A stretch of DNA of 50,960 bases, taken from the NCBI GenBank assembly GCA_016207885.1, contig JACQZE010000019.1, forward strand, positions 1 to 50,960. The letters run 5' to 3'. Every line of letters begins with the position of its first letter. The first letter of the stretch is position 1. The position numbers and the translations under genes were made by a program. The notes under the pieces are model-generated. The model was not told where the DNA came from, searched no databases, and saw nothing but the letters and a program-made list of their open reading frames with translations. This DNA is from Nitrospirota bacterium. Its GTDB lineage: Bacteria; Nitrospirota; Thermodesulfovibrionia; UBA6902. Below are positions 1 to 8,962 of this stretch, piece by piece.

Positions 1-48
1 CCGCTTTAACTCTTTCTGACTCAAAATGATAATGTCCTTTCGTGCCAC
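1..48 (-). CDS. Transposase, N-terminal fragment (ISNCY-like)
   Basis: Only the first 16 codons lie in the window. A GTG start at 46-48 gives VARKDIIILSQKELKR, the N terminus typical of the ISNCY-type transposases that continue into a helix-turn-helix and an integrase catalytic core. A strong ribosome binding site, AAGGAGG, lies just upstream (bases 53-59). The coding region runs off the left edge, so the DDE catalytic core cannot be checked. The match comes from recalled family sequence rather than a search. Confidence 0.7.
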   Translation of the reverse strand, partial: MARKDIIILSQKELKR

Positions 49-140
49 CTTGCCTCCTTATCAAAAAGAGGCAGTTTAGCATTTCCAATTTAGGACATTT
101 CTATTTTGGTGAATTAGGACATTATCATTTTGGCGGGACA
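1..140 (-). mobile_element. ISNCY-like insertion sequence, outer end
   Basis: This is the 5' end of an insertion sequence that continues beyond base 1. Read on the minus strand from 140, the end begins TGTCCCGCC. It then carries two similar repeats, CAAAATGATAATGTCC and CAAAATAGAAATGTCC, about 24 bases apart, followed by a ribosome binding site and a transposase start. The same motif recurs inverted inside the first codons of the transposase (bases 25-40 against 116-131). The end lies about 10 bases beyond the galT stop, so the element probably inserted just downstream of galT. The family name rests on recall of the transposase N terminus. Confidence 0.75.
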
Positions 141-149
141 TCAGTAATA

Positions 150-1256
150 TTAGAAAGACAAAACAACATCCCTCAACGTCTCCGCAGCTGTTTCAGGACA
201 GATCGTATTTACATAAAGTCCTGAACCGAGTTCAAAGCCTGTCGGGATGCTCGTGCGAGGGCAAATCTCTATATGCCAGTGAAAGGACTTTGCGTTACCT
301 GAGTACTCTGTCCCGTGCGGAAGTGAATGCAGGAAGAAATTATACTGAACTCCGCCGAGCACGGCATTCAGGCGCGCCATCGTCCTTTTGAACAGGACTG
401 CGAGATCTGCAAGGTCATCCGGGCTTGCGTCAAGATAATCAGCCTGATGCTCAAGAGGTAAAATATGTATCTCCCACTCATACCTGCTTGCAAATGGTTT
501 TATGGCGACAAACTTTTTACTGCGCTCTATGACAAACTGGCCGGCATTGACCCTGCGCCGTATCTCGCCTGATTCCCTGTCATACAGTAACGCCTCAAAG
601 GTAAATGCCTCATCGATCAGGCTGCAGAAGATACATTGATGCGATGCCTCGTAATGCGCCTTGCTGCTGCGGACCTCGGCCTGAACATTATCAGGCACCA
701 CAGGCATTGCGATCATCTGGCTGTGAGTATGTCCGATGCTCGCGCCTGCAGCAGGGCCGGAATTCTTGAAGACGAGAACATACTTCAGGCGGCCATCAGA
801 ATGATAGAGCTGATCCATACGGCTGCGGTAGAGGGAGAAGAGAAGCGCAAGATGCTCGTCAGCCATTTCATGTATACGTATGCCGTGAGATGCGTGATCT
901 ATGACCACTTCATGGCGCCCGTAACCGTCGATGGTGTGCTGCAAACCATAAGCGAAATTAGGGTTCGTCATATCATCATCAAGCACAGGATAAAGGTTCT
1001 CCACTATGCGGAGTTCCCAGTCACCTGCAGCAGGCACCTGCATGATGGAAGCCGGTGTCATGGCCTCGTTCCCCTTGCAAAAAGGACAGGCATCTACGCG
1101 CGGCCGTGAATCATGCTGCACAGGCGCTTCCTCTTTTTTGGGCCGCATGCTGCGGGCAGTGGCAATAAGCACAGATTCACTCGGCACGATCGGATTGATC
1201 CGTATCTCGCGGATATTTTTTTTAGGCAAATCGGCCTTATCAGTCTCTCCGGTCAT
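150..1256 (-). CDS. galT: Galactose-1-phosphate uridylyltransferase
   Basis: The 368-residue protein belongs to the HIT-superfamily GalT enzymes of the Leloir pathway, which exchange UMP between UDP-glucose and galactose-1-phosphate in the cytoplasm. The active-site triad HTHSQ is at about residues 176-180, with the nucleophilic His in second position. Zinc-ligand-like pairs CPFC (about 57-60) and CIFC lie in the N-terminal half, and the second HIT repeat follows with conserved HWHIEICPR near the C terminus. Length matches bacterial GalT. It starts at an ATG preceded by a purine-rich site (AGGAGGTT). No galK or galE is adjacent, so it may serve nucleotide-sugar supply for the glycan cluster nearby; that link is inference. 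Confidence 0.92.
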   Translation of the reverse strand: MTGETDKADLPKKNIREIRINPIVPSESVLIATARSMRPKKEEAPVQHDSRPRVDACPFCKGNEAMTPASIMQVPAAGDWELRIVENLYPVLDDDMTNPNFAYGLQHTIDGYGRHEVVIDHASHGIRIHEMADEHLALLFSLYRSRMDQLYHSDGRLKYVLVFKNSGPAAGASIGHTHSQMIAMPVVPDNVQAEVRSSKAHYEASHQCIFCSLIDEAFTFEALLYDRESGEIRRRVNAGQFVIERSKKFVAIKPFASRYEWEIHILPLEHQADYLDASPDDLADLAVLFKRTMARLNAVLGGVQYNFFLHSLPHGTEYSGNAKSFHWHIEICPRTSIPTGFELGSGLYVNTICPETAAETLRDVVLSF

Positions 1257-1339
1257 TTAAAACCTCCTGACGCGCGGCGTCCATTATCATGTCCTTTAAG
1301 TTTTTCGATATCCATGGGAAAGCGCGAAAGATGATTTAT

Positions 1340-2233
1340 CTACACAAGCCTTCTGCTGATCAGGGGTTCAAGGGTTGATACTGTATTGCCTTTTTCAAAG
1401 ATCGTCACCTTGCCCGTGCTTTCAGAGACCACTATGGCAACAGCCTTTGAACGACGGGTAATTCCTATGGCTGCCCTGTGCCTTGCTCCCAATCCCCTGA
1501 ATTTCTTTGGCGAGGTTCCGCCTGCGTCAAGATGCCTGCCCGCCGCCTCAACGATCCCGTTTTCCGAGATAATTATCGCGCCGTCAAGTTTCGCAAGCTC
1601 CTTTATGCTCTCCACCACTTCGGCTAAACTTATCATCCTCTCTTTGCGGGGATAACCCTTAAAGGCATTGAAGACAGCCTGATGCGAAGACTTCAGGACA
1701 TTCTCCGTATCGCCGATAACGAATATTGTGCCGACTGATTTACCCTCCCTGCCGAGAGCTCCGATGTCGAGCGCTATATCAACAACCGCCATTATCGTGT
1801 GGAACGCGCTGTTCTTGATTATCCCTCTTACATCGAATGGGAATTCCTCGCTCCATGAGAGCGAAAGGTCGTGAATTGTGACCGTGTCGAGATGGCTTTT
1901 CCCGGATGGGCCGAGGACGCAGACGACCTTGCTGTCAGTGTTTATCATCCCCTGCATCACTCCATGAAGGAACGCGTATTTGATCCTGGAAAAACGTGTC
2001 TGGTTCCCGGCCCAGCTCCTGATGATCGCCGAACATGAGCATTTGAAGCCCTGCGCATTTAAATTGAGGTTCTTTGGTATTACGAGGATAATGTGTTCCC
2101 GTTCAGTAATGCCGGATTTAAGCCACCAGCGGCATTCGGGAATGGTGTTCAGGAAGAGAAACATCTTCCGGCTTCCCGTCTCCCTCATCAGCCTCAGGGC
2201 ATTTTCTATAATGGTCTTTCTCTGGTCTCTCAT
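1340..2233 (-). CDS. DacZ-like diadenylate cyclase (c-di-AMP synthase)
   Basis: A 297-residue protein. The C-terminal half (about 160-290) is a DisA_N/DAC domain that condenses two ATP to c-di-AMP: the DGA motif is at 217-219 and the RHR motif at 251-253 within GLGARHRAAIGI. The first 150 residues have no CdaA-type transmembrane helices and no DisA DNA-binding domain. They resemble the pyruvate-kinase-C-like domain of archaeal DacZ, and the motif order (VGTIFVIGD, FKGY, LDGAIIISENGIVEAAG) is also DacZ-like. The protein should be cytosolic. The catalytic motifs are directly visible; the DacZ subfamily call is from recalled similarity. It is probably monocistronic, or follows galT's direction with an independent start. 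Confidence 0.85.
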   Translation of the reverse strand: MRDQRKTIIENALRLMRETGSRKMFLFLNTIPECRWWLKSGITEREHIILVIPKNLNLNAQGFKCSCSAIIRSWAGNQTRFSRIKYAFLHGVMQGMINTDSKVVCVLGPSGKSHLDTVTIHDLSLSWSEEFPFDVRGIIKNSAFHTIMAVVDIALDIGALGREGKSVGTIFVIGDTENVLKSSHQAVFNAFKGYPRKERMISLAEVVESIKELAKLDGAIIISENGIVEAAGRHLDAGGTSPKKFRGLGARHRAAIGITRRSKAVAIVVSESTGKVTIFEKGNTVSTLEPLISRRLV

Positions 2234-2309
2234 AATGTTTTAAATATCATATCATACTGAAGCTTTGGCAAAAAGGCCCATCGAAAAGCGGAGAGAACAG
2301 AGAGAAGTA

Positions 2310-3071
2310 TCAGGATTTGATCAGCCTGAGATGCTGGCCGCTGATAATCACATCAAGAAATATTTCAACAGCATAAGGGTCAAACTGTTTACCTGAGAAC
2401 TTCCGGAACTCTGCTATCGCGTAATCCTTGCCTGGTGAAACCCTGTAGGGCCTGTCTGAGGTCATGGAATCAAATGAATCAGCCACATGGATTATTCTTG
2501 ACTGCAAAGGGATCTCATTCGCTTTTAAACCGTCAGGATATCCCGTGCCGTCAAAGCTTTCATGGTGGTGCCTGATTACAGGCACTATATCCCTCAACTG
2601 TTTGATGCCTTCGATAATAGCGGCGCCCTGAGCCGGATGCCGCTTTATGATCTCATACTCCTCACCTGTAAGCTTCCCGGGCTTATCAAGAAGAGCGTCA
2701 TAAGTCCCGATCTTTCCGATATCATGAAGTATGCCTGCCAGCCAGATGTCCTTAAGATCATCCTCGTTAAAATTCATATTCCTTGCCATGAGTTTAGCGT
2801 ATTCAGCCACTCTCTGAGAGTGTCCCTTTGTCCATGGGCTCTTTGCATCAAGGGCATTTACCATGGCCTTGACCAGCCCAGTAAAAAGCAGTTCAAGCTC
2901 TCTATATGAGTCGCTGACATCCTCCAGCATATTGAAGAAAGCTTCCCTGTTCTTCAGAAGGAGAGCGTCTTTATCGCTGTCTTCAGCCATTGCCTCCTTA
3001 CCATAAAGTCCGTCAAACAGCTTCTCTGTATCGATCCCGGAGACATCCGGGCCTTTTTTATCTCCCTTCAT
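2310..3071 (-). CDS. HD-GYP domain protein (probable c-di-GMP phosphodiesterase)
   Basis: A 253-residue cytosolic protein. After a short acidic N-terminal region comes an HD-GYP domain: GHSQRVAEYA at about 83-92, the HDIGK metal site at 116-120, HHHE at 168-171 and DGTGYPDGL at 174-182. This is the full set expected for an enzyme that hydrolyses cyclic di-GMP. The start overlaps the end of the upstream response regulator gene by 14 bases, so the two are almost certainly cotranscribed and translationally coupled. The upstream protein probably supplies the signal input. It has no receiver domain of its own. Confidence 0.9.
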   Translation of the reverse strand: MKGDKKGPDVSGIDTEKLFDGLYGKEAMAEDSDKDALLLKNREAFFNMLEDVSDSYRELELLFTGLVKAMVNALDAKSPWTKGHSQRVAEYAKLMARNMNFNEDDLKDIWLAGILHDIGKIGTYDALLDKPGKLTGEEYEIIKRHPAQGAAIIEGIKQLRDIVPVIRHHHESFDGTGYPDGLKANEIPLQSRIIHVADSFDSMTSDRPYRVSPGKDYAIAEFRKFSGKQFDPYAVEIFLDVIISGQHLRLIKS

Positions 3072-4008
3072 GTCCCTCTGTCCTGTATTTTAAAAGCTCT
3101 TCATTTAATGTCTTTATATCTTTCTTTAATTCCTTCATTCTGAGTTCCCTGTTAACCGCCATTTCATAAAACTTCTCAAGGTCATCCACCCTCTTCTTGA
3201 GTTCCTCTTCTGATCTCTTGATCCCTGTAATATCCTTCATATAATGTACAGACCCCTTGATCTCACCGGCCTCGTCAAAGAGCGGCGATACGGAAACCAT
3301 AAGATAACGTCCAAGGTGGTCGTCATTAATATCTTTTGTTACGGTCTTCCCGGCTTTCAGCATCTCAAGATGCGGACAACCGGCCATCGGCTCGCTAAAG
3401 TTATGGAACACTTCATAGCAGTGCCTGCCCACAATATCCTGTATCCGGACTCCGAGAAAGTCAGCCAGCGCTTTATTCGCCTTCACTATCCTGAAATCCA
3501 TGTCATGAACAGTCACGAAATCAGCAATAGCATCAAATGTAACCCGCCACTCCTCAGCGGCATGAATTATCTTTTTTTCAGTCTCTTCCAGCTTTCTCTC
3601 ACGCGTAACTTCCTTTATGGCCTTCTCCAGCACAAAAAAGAGCATCTCCATAAAGCCTTTATCCTTGACTATATAGTCCTTTGCTCCCAGCTTCATCATC
3701 TCTACAGCTATCTTTTCATCGCCGTGGCCGGTGACAATGATGAAAGGGACATCATTGCTCTTCTCTCTAAGCGCCTCAACAAGTTCGCTGCCCTTCATGT
3801 CCGGAAGCTGATAATCAAGCAGCATCATATCGATATTATTGTCAGATGCTTTTGCAATGGCCTCCCTGGCGTCAAACGCACACTCAACCTTCATCCCCGC
3901 ACGCTCCAGAGTTTTCTGGATAAGAGAATTCAGCCCCTTATCATCCTCAACAATAAGAATGGTCTCCTGCCGGCCCGGTTTATTGTCTGATACCTTTCCG
4001 TTATTCAT
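3058..4008 (-). CDS. Response regulator with PAS domain and coiled coil
   Basis: A 316-residue protein with three parts. Residues 15-130 form a receiver domain: acidic pocket EDD at 21-23, phosphoacceptor D65 in LLDYQLPD, T93 and K115. Residues about 150-260 form a PAS domain that carries a CYEVFH...CPHLE cysteine pair, seen in some metal- or redox-sensing PAS domains. The last 60 residues are a charged coiled coil. There is no DNA-binding or histidine kinase domain, so it probably relays a phosphorylation and PAS signal to the HD-GYP protein encoded by the overlapping downstream gene. The cognate kinase is not in the window. The start ATG is well placed, about 40 bases after the upstream gene. 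Confidence 0.88.
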   Translation of the reverse strand: MNNGKVSDNKPGRQETILIVEDDKGLNSLIQKTLERAGMKVECAFDAREAIAKASDNNIDMMLLDYQLPDMKGSELVEALREKSNDVPFIIVTGHGDEKIAVEMMKLGAKDYIVKDKGFMEMLFFVLEKAIKEVTRERKLEETEKKIIHAAEEWRVTFDAIADFVTVHDMDFRIVKANKALADFLGVRIQDIVGRHCYEVFHNFSEPMAGCPHLEMLKAGKTVTKDINDDHLGRYLMVSVSPLFDEAGEIKGSVHYMKDITGIKRSEEELKKRVDDLEKFYEMAVNRELRMKELKKDIKTLNEELLKYRTEGHEGR

Positions 4009-4047
4009 AAATCACCCATTATAAATATATCATAATTTTACCCGTCA

Positions 4048-5028
4048 TCATATAGGAAATTCAGTATCCTCTTTTTCACGCTGTAAGGATGCCCCTTTCC
4101 CTGCCAACCCGATATTTTTATTAAGAAAAAACGTACATAGCGGAGCCAATGAAAAAAGCAGAGCCACAAGAACCGCCCTGATTATCAATGAGGCGACCAG
4201 AACCTCGGCTGTTTTCAGGCCGACGGCATCCCCTGAGAAAATAAGAACAGTTTCAGCAATGCCGAGAGAACCCGGGGTTATTGAGATCAGTAAGCTCATG
4301 GAATATAAAAGATTCATCAACAGGGCCTTTGCAATATCTATTTTAAGCCCCACGGAATAAAATGCCGCAAGCAGGATCAGCGTGGATATAATGATATTGA
4401 CACAAGACAGCAGGGTCAATTTCAAAAGCAGTTTTTTATCATTTTTAATAATGTTCCAGCCTTTCAATATCTTATTTAAGCGAAGAAGCAAAAAACCGGC
4501 CGGTTCCTTAAAGGGAGAAGCAAAAAGGATAATACATGTCAGTAAGATAAAGAGCGCGCCGAAAATACCGGCTGCAATCAAGCTGCTAATATGATAAATA
4601 TTATAAATATATGTAAGACAGAGTATCCCGGTTATTGAGACCGCAAGATAGTTGATTATATAGTTGCCTGCAAATCCCGCTGCAAAATCAGAATAAGAAT
4701 GGCCGTGCCTTTTTTTAAGATAGACCGCCCTGAACCCTGCCCCGCCGCTGAACGGGGTAGTGTAGTTCGCAAAAGAGGAGAGGATCGAGATACCGAATGA
4801 TTCCAATAAACCGAGGGTCACATCAAACTTCCTGACCAGTGCCTTTAGAAACATGCCGTTAATAAATAGAGATAATAGATTCAATAAGCCTAAAAGAAAG
4901 AGATAGCCGAAGCTAAGTTGGGATAGCTTATCAAAATCCCCCTCATGGTTCAGATAGTAATTTACTGCCCACCAGGCAAATATGCCGAGCAATAACAACC
5001 CGGCTATTTTCAATATCTTCTCTTTCAT
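4048..5028 (-). CDS. Lysylphosphatidylglycerol synthase-type flippase-like membrane protein
   Basis: A 326-residue integral membrane protein with about eight hydrophobic segments. The motif TTPFSGGAGFRAVYLKKRHG (about 90-110) and the later SITPGSLGIAETVL are hallmarks of the LPG_synthase_TM/AglD2 family (UPF0104). Members are the membrane half of MprF, or stand-alone proteins found with glycosyltransferases and thought to act in lipid-linked glycan or phospholipid handling. No catalytic LPG synthase domain is fused. Its place beside glycosyltransferases and a nucleotide-sugar epimerase supports a role in envelope glycolipid export. It is 37 bases downstream of the TPR membrane protein gene and on the same strand. 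Confidence 0.85.
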   Translation of the reverse strand: MKEKILKIAGLLLLGIFAWWAVNYYLNHEGDFDKLSQLSFGYLFLLGLLNLLSLFINGMFLKALVRKFDVTLGLLESFGISILSSFANYTTPFSGGAGFRAVYLKKRHGHSYSDFAAGFAGNYIINYLAVSITGILCLTYIYNIYHISSLIAAGIFGALFILLTCIILFASPFKEPAGFLLLRLNKILKGWNIIKNDKKLLLKLTLLSCVNIIISTLILLAAFYSVGLKIDIAKALLMNLLYSMSLLISITPGSLGIAETVLIFSGDAVGLKTAEVLVASLIIRAVLVALLFSLAPLCTFFLNKNIGLAGKGASLQREKEDTEFPI

Positions 5029-5065
5029 TTAGTAAATTCTATCAAGCCGGCACTCCGGCAATAAT

Positions 5066-6904
5066 TTATAACTTTTCCAAATACATCGCCGCCATCTTGT
5101 TCTGCGGGTCAAGCTTCACCGCATACCGTAATGCTTTTGACGCGTTCTCCTTGTCGTTGTCATGGAAATAAGTAACACCAAGCAGGCCGTACAGCTTTGA
5201 ACTGGCAGGCCAGAGATTTATCCCCTTTTTAAGAATTGAGATTGCGGCGGCATAGTCTCTCAGATTGAAATACGCGGCTGCAAGATTATAGTGTCCGAGA
5301 TGGCTCTCCGGGTCAAGTTCCAGCGCTTTCTTGAAATTCTCCACCGCCTCAGGCAATTGTCTTAGCTGAAGATTTATGACGCCGGAATTGATATAAGGGA
5401 CAGAATATTCGGGGTCTATTCTAATGGCCTTGTCAATATATTCCTTCGCCTTTTCATAATCATGGAAATAGTCTATATATATTACAGCGAGGTTATCATA
5501 TGCCCCAAGATATGCCGGATCTATACGGATAACCTTTTCAAACTCAACTCGTGCCTTCTCGAACTCATTATTATCCAGATACGCCTTTCCGAGATTTCCG
5601 TGAACCCTTGCCTTATCAGGAGACTTTCCCGCGTTATCTTCCCATAGTGTGACCTGGCTGTTCCATAAATAGTTTCTTTCATGCGTCCAAAAGGCAAAGA
5701 CAAAAATAGCCAGCACTATCAGCGCCATGCCTACTTTCTTTATTTGGGAATTTTCAAGGGTGATAACATATCCTGCAAAAAGCATTGCTATCCCCATGGA
5801 AGGAAGATAAAGCCTGTGCTCAAAAACAAGGTCAAGAGGGTAGATAGTTGACTCAACTGCCAGATTCATAAAGAACCACAGGATGCAGAACGAGAAAAGC
5901 GGGGTCTTTCTGGCACGGTAAATTGCAAAAGCCAAAAGCCCTCCCAGGAAAATAAGGGAGAAGAGCGTTGATATCGGAGAAAAAATGCCGGTGGACAAAG
6001 TGAAGTCATAATCAACATTCAGCCTTGAAGGATGCGGATAGAGAAGCAATGTCAGATACATGACAACTACCCGGAATTCTGTAATAAGCCTCTGATACGG
6101 TGTAATGCCTCTTTCAATATATCGTGCATTTATTTCCTTCAGAAAATCAGGCCCGAGGTAAACAAGAACCAGTGCCATCAGTGATATAACGGCAACGGAT
6201 GAAAAAAGCAATATCTTCTTTCTCTTCTCCTTAAAAGAAAGCACCTCAAAAAAATAAAATTCATATAACACCACCACGAAAGGCAGCACAGCCGCGTTCT
6301 GCTTTGTGCTCAAGGCTATAACACCGCAAATGACCGAAAGGCAGGAATGCAACAGCCTTTTAGATGAACTGCTTTGCCTTGCGGAAATATAACTTATCAG
6401 AGAAAGGAGAAAGAAGAGTGAGGAGAGACTGGCAAGCCTCTGGACTGTATAGGTAACAGCCATGATATGGACAGGCTGCACGAGCCACAGCAATGAACCG
6501 GCAAGCGCTATCTCGCCGGAAACAGACTTGAACCTTTCCGGCGCTGAAGGCAACGAGAGGGTCATTTTTACCAGATAAAAAAGCGCTAACGCGTTAAGGA
6601 TGTGAATGATTATGTTGAAAAGATGATATCCGAACGGGTTCAGGCCGCCGAGATAAAAGTTCATGGCAAAGGTGATAAATCCCGCTCTTCTGTCAAGATT
6701 GCTGTCAAACAGAATATCAAGCAGTTGTGGCAGCCTGGAGATGTTGATCATCGGATTATCCAGAAACGCGACATCATCAAAGATAAAAGGAGCGTTAAGG
6801 ATATTTGAATACATCAAAAAAGCTATTGATGGTATCAGCAATAAGGCAAAAAGAAAGAAACGCCCTGAAGCAGGAGCTGTATTTTTTTTTACTTTTATTT
6901 TCAC
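5066..6904 (-). CDS. Multi-pass membrane protein with C-terminal TPR repeats (TMTC-like)
   Basis: About 612 residues from a GTG at 6902-6904. The reading frame stays open further upstream but would run into the preceding glycosyltransferase gene, and that stretch is not protein-like. After a basic N terminus come some ten or more membrane helices with FIFDDVAFLDNP near residue 40, the acidic loop typical of GT-C glycosyltransferases. The last ~195 residues hold about five TPR repeats (for example HGNLGKAYLDNNEFEKARVEF). The architecture resembles TMTC-type O-mannosyltransferases and other bacterial TPR-tailed GT-C proteins. It probably transfers sugars from a lipid carrier on the outer face of the inner membrane, but no substrate can be stated. 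Confidence 0.75.
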   Translation of the reverse strand: MKIKVKKNTAPASGRFFLFALLLIPSIAFLMYSNILNAPFIFDDVAFLDNPMINISRLPQLLDILFDSNLDRRAGFITFAMNFYLGGLNPFGYHLFNIIIHILNALALFYLVKMTLSLPSAPERFKSVSGEIALAGSLLWLVQPVHIMAVTYTVQRLASLSSLFFLLSLISYISARQSSSSKRLLHSCLSVICGVIALSTKQNAAVLPFVVVLYEFYFFEVLSFKEKRKKILLFSSVAVISLMALVLVYLGPDFLKEINARYIERGITPYQRLITEFRVVVMYLTLLLYPHPSRLNVDYDFTLSTGIFSPISTLFSLIFLGGLLAFAIYRARKTPLFSFCILWFFMNLAVESTIYPLDLVFEHRLYLPSMGIAMLFAGYVITLENSQIKKVGMALIVLAIFVFAFWTHERNYLWNSQVTLWEDNAGKSPDKARVHGNLGKAYLDNNEFEKARVEFEKVIRIDPAYLGAYDNLAVIYIDYFHDYEKAKEYIDKAIRIDPEYSVPYINSGVINLQLRQLPEAVENFKKALELDPESHLGHYNLAAAYFNLRDYAAAISILKKGINLWPASSKLYGLLGVTYFHDNDKENASKALRYAVKLDPQNKMAAMYLEKL

Positions 6905-6924
6905 AATATCAAAAGAGAACCATC

Positions 6925-7875
6925 TTATTTTATTAACCTTACCAGCAGCCCCTTCAGGACTCCAAAACCAAACGACAGGAAAATCACAGGCAGGAAGAAG
7001 AGCAGCACAAACCTCTCCATCATGCTTTTCCCTATGACAGCGGAAATAAAAATATCCAGACAAAAAAAGATGGCCAGCGCATAAAGAATGCCGGCCGGAT
7101 AAATAATAAAAAGGCCTGAACATACTGCCAGCAAAAAAAGAAAAGACCTGATAACAGCTGTAATTCTAACATGGCGGCCGTAGTAGTAATCTACAAACCT
7201 GGGGCCCCTTTCAAAAAGATGAACGATATTACTCCGAAGCCCTGACCTTTGAAGATATGTAATCTTGAGATCAGGGTTCCGGAATATTCTGTATCCTTCT
7301 TTGACTACATGTAAAAGCAGGCCGGTATCTTCATTCACATATTTACTTTCATAATTGATCATGGAGCAGGCTTCCAGAAATATATCTTTGGAAATAAAAA
7401 GCGACGTACTTCCCTTTGGAACCCTGTCAAAGTTCTCTTCAGTTATATAGTCATATTGATCAGAGTTTCTGAATGCTAAACCTCTTAACAAGCACAAGGC
7501 GATATCCCATTCATTTTTATTGCCTTCCACGGTTCTTGGTATCTGGACAGGATCATCGTATCTGCATATGGCATTGATAGCATCCTTATCAACAATGACG
7601 CGGCTGTCAATAAAAAAAAGGTTGTCATTCTCAGCTTCGCTTGCTCCGCGAAAGCGTGTATATGCCCTGCCCTTATTTTCTTCATTGCTTATCACCCTGA
7701 TCCGGCATGAGTTCAGTTCACCGATAATATTCAGCGTATTATCGGTTGAACCGTCATCAACAACAAGTATCTCAAGAAGGTTCTCAGGATAATTGATAAG
7801 CAATATCGCTTCAAGGCATTGGCGTATCGTCTCAGCGCCGTTATATACAGGAACTATTATGGTGATATTCTTCAT
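6925..7875 (-). CDS. Family 2 glycosyltransferase with membrane anchor
   Basis: About 316 residues from the ATG at 7873-7875, seven bases after the upstream stop. A TTG five codons earlier is also possible but overlaps that stop. The N terminus ITIIVPVYNGAETIRQCLEAIL and LVVDDGSTDNT are a GT-A fold with nucleotide-sugar binding. ENDNLFFIDSRV replaces the usual DxD region with a weaker acidic motif. Two or three hydrophobic helices at the C terminus (from about 240) anchor it in the inner membrane. It sits between an epimerase and the TPR membrane protein in a closely spaced run of five genes, consistent with assembly of a surface polysaccharide or glycolipid. Donor and acceptor are unknown. 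Confidence 0.87.
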   Translation of the reverse strand: MKNITIIVPVYNGAETIRQCLEAILLINYPENLLEILVVDDGSTDNTLNIIGELNSCRIRVISNEENKGRAYTRFRGASEAENDNLFFIDSRVIVDKDAINAICRYDDPVQIPRTVEGNKNEWDIALCLLRGLAFRNSDQYDYITEENFDRVPKGSTSLFISKDIFLEACSMINYESKYVNEDTGLLLHVVKEGYRIFRNPDLKITYLQRSGLRSNIVHLFERGPRFVDYYYGRHVRITAVIRSFLFLLAVCSGLFIIYPAGILYALAIFFCLDIFISAVIGKSMMERFVLLFFLPVIFLSFGFGVLKGLLVRLIK

Positions 7876-7882
7876 AATTAAA

Positions 7883-8962
7883 TCAGGCAAATTTTCTTAT
7901 CTCATCTACGATGATCTCTGAAGGGCTGAATTCAGCTTTTTTCACAGGAATAATAAAATCCCTGTAATTCTTAACAAAAGAATTGATGGCTGTATCTTCC
8001 ATTTTAGAGAGGCATACATTCCTGTTAAGTCCTTCAAGCCTCTCTGTCTTTCTTCTGAGCAGAAGGCACGGCTTCCCCATGTAAAAACTCTCCTCCTGGT
8101 TGCCGCCGCCGTCGGTGACTAAAAACTCGCAGTGACAGACCAGCTTAATGAACTTAAAATAATCATAACGTCCGCGCATCTCGATGGCAGGATTTTCTTC
8201 CACCCTGCTGTACAAATTATACGCATGAAGTTTCTTCTCTGTAACGGGATGAAGGACAAAAAGAACTTTACAGCTTAAAGCAATATCTTCGACTATCTCT
8301 ATGATCCGGTTCAGCCTTTTTTTATTGAGAAGATTTTCATATCTGTGAATAGAGACGATGCAGTATCTCTCTTCAGGAATATTTACATCTATATCTTCCA
8401 TCTTCGCAACAGCCGCCTGAAATGTATCAAACAGCGTGTTCTCAAATGTGTTTACCTTAATGCCTTTGTGTTTCCTCAGGTTATCTATCGCCCAATGCCC
8501 CGGACAAAAGAAATAATCAGACAGATAAGATGTCAGCACCCGGGTTACCTCTTCCGGAAAGGGATGAAAAAAATCAGAGGAACGCAGCCCTGCCTCGATA
8601 TGCGCTACTTTCAATCCAGCCATCCTGCCCATCAGGGCGCCTATGAGTGTGGTAATCGTATCACCGTGAACAAGCACCACTCCGGACCTGTCGACTCTGA
8701 ATACCCTGTTTCTCGAAAACATACTCTTGCACAAGAGCCATGCTGACCAGATCAGCATGGAGAAGAGCGAAACAATATCCTTGCCGCTGTAGAGCACAAT
8801 ATCAGGTTTTTTCAGGCTGAAGGCATCGTGGAGTTCATCAACACCTTTTTTATGCTGTCCGGTGAAAATGTAATTGTAAGGGATGCCTCTTGACTGCATC
8901 ATCTGCATCAAAGGCGCCGTCTTGATGAGCTGTGCCTTAGTCCCCAGTACGATGTGGATCAT
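7883..8962 (-). CDS. UDP-N-acetylglucosamine 2-epimerase-like protein
   Basis: A 359-residue protein of the WecB/MnaA fold, which interconverts UDP-GlcNAc and UDP-ManNAc through a glycal intermediate. Visible family features are TGQHKKGVDE, VHGDTITTLIGALMG, AHIEAGLRS (about 122-130), FPEEVTRVL and the C-terminal TDGGGNQEESFYMGKPCLLLR loop. It departs from canonical WecB in places: the N terminus is GTKAQLIKTAP instead of the usual GTRPE form, and NQEE replaces the common GIQEE. The nucleotide sugar acted on may therefore differ. It overlaps the upstream glycosyltransferase by 26 bases and is likely cotranscribed with it. Confidence 0.85.
   Translation of the reverse strand: MIHIVLGTKAQLIKTAPLMQMMQSRGIPYNYIFTGQHKKGVDELHDAFSLKKPDIVLYSGKDIVSLFSMLIWSAWLLCKSMFSRNRVFRVDRSGVVLVHGDTITTLIGALMGRMAGLKVAHIEAGLRSSDFFHPFPEEVTRVLTSYLSDYFFCPGHWAIDNLRKHKGIKVNTFENTLFDTFQAAVAKMEDIDVNIPEERYCIVSIHRYENLLNKKRLNRIIEIVEDIALSCKVLFVLHPVTEKKLHAYNLYSRVEENPAIEMRGRYDYFKFIKLVCHCEFLVTDGGGNQEESFYMGKPCLLLRRKTERLEGLNRNVCLSKMEDTAINSFVKNYRDFIIPVKKAEFSPSEIIVDEIRKFA

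Noticed and set aside
3244-3990. Long plus-strand open frame (248 codons) opposite the response regulator gene
   Set aside because: It is antisense to a gene with clear receiver and PAS motifs, has no family motifs and an odd composition.
5046-5059. GCCGG-cact-CCGGC hairpin as terminator of the TPR membrane protein gene
   Set aside because: No T run follows on the minus strand and the next gene starts 18 bases away, so read-through is likely.
6925-7123. Upstream extension of the TPR membrane protein to 7123
   Set aside because: It would overlap the glycosyltransferase coding sequence by about 200 bases with a sequence unlike a membrane-protein N terminus; a GTG after the glycosyltransferase stop fits better.
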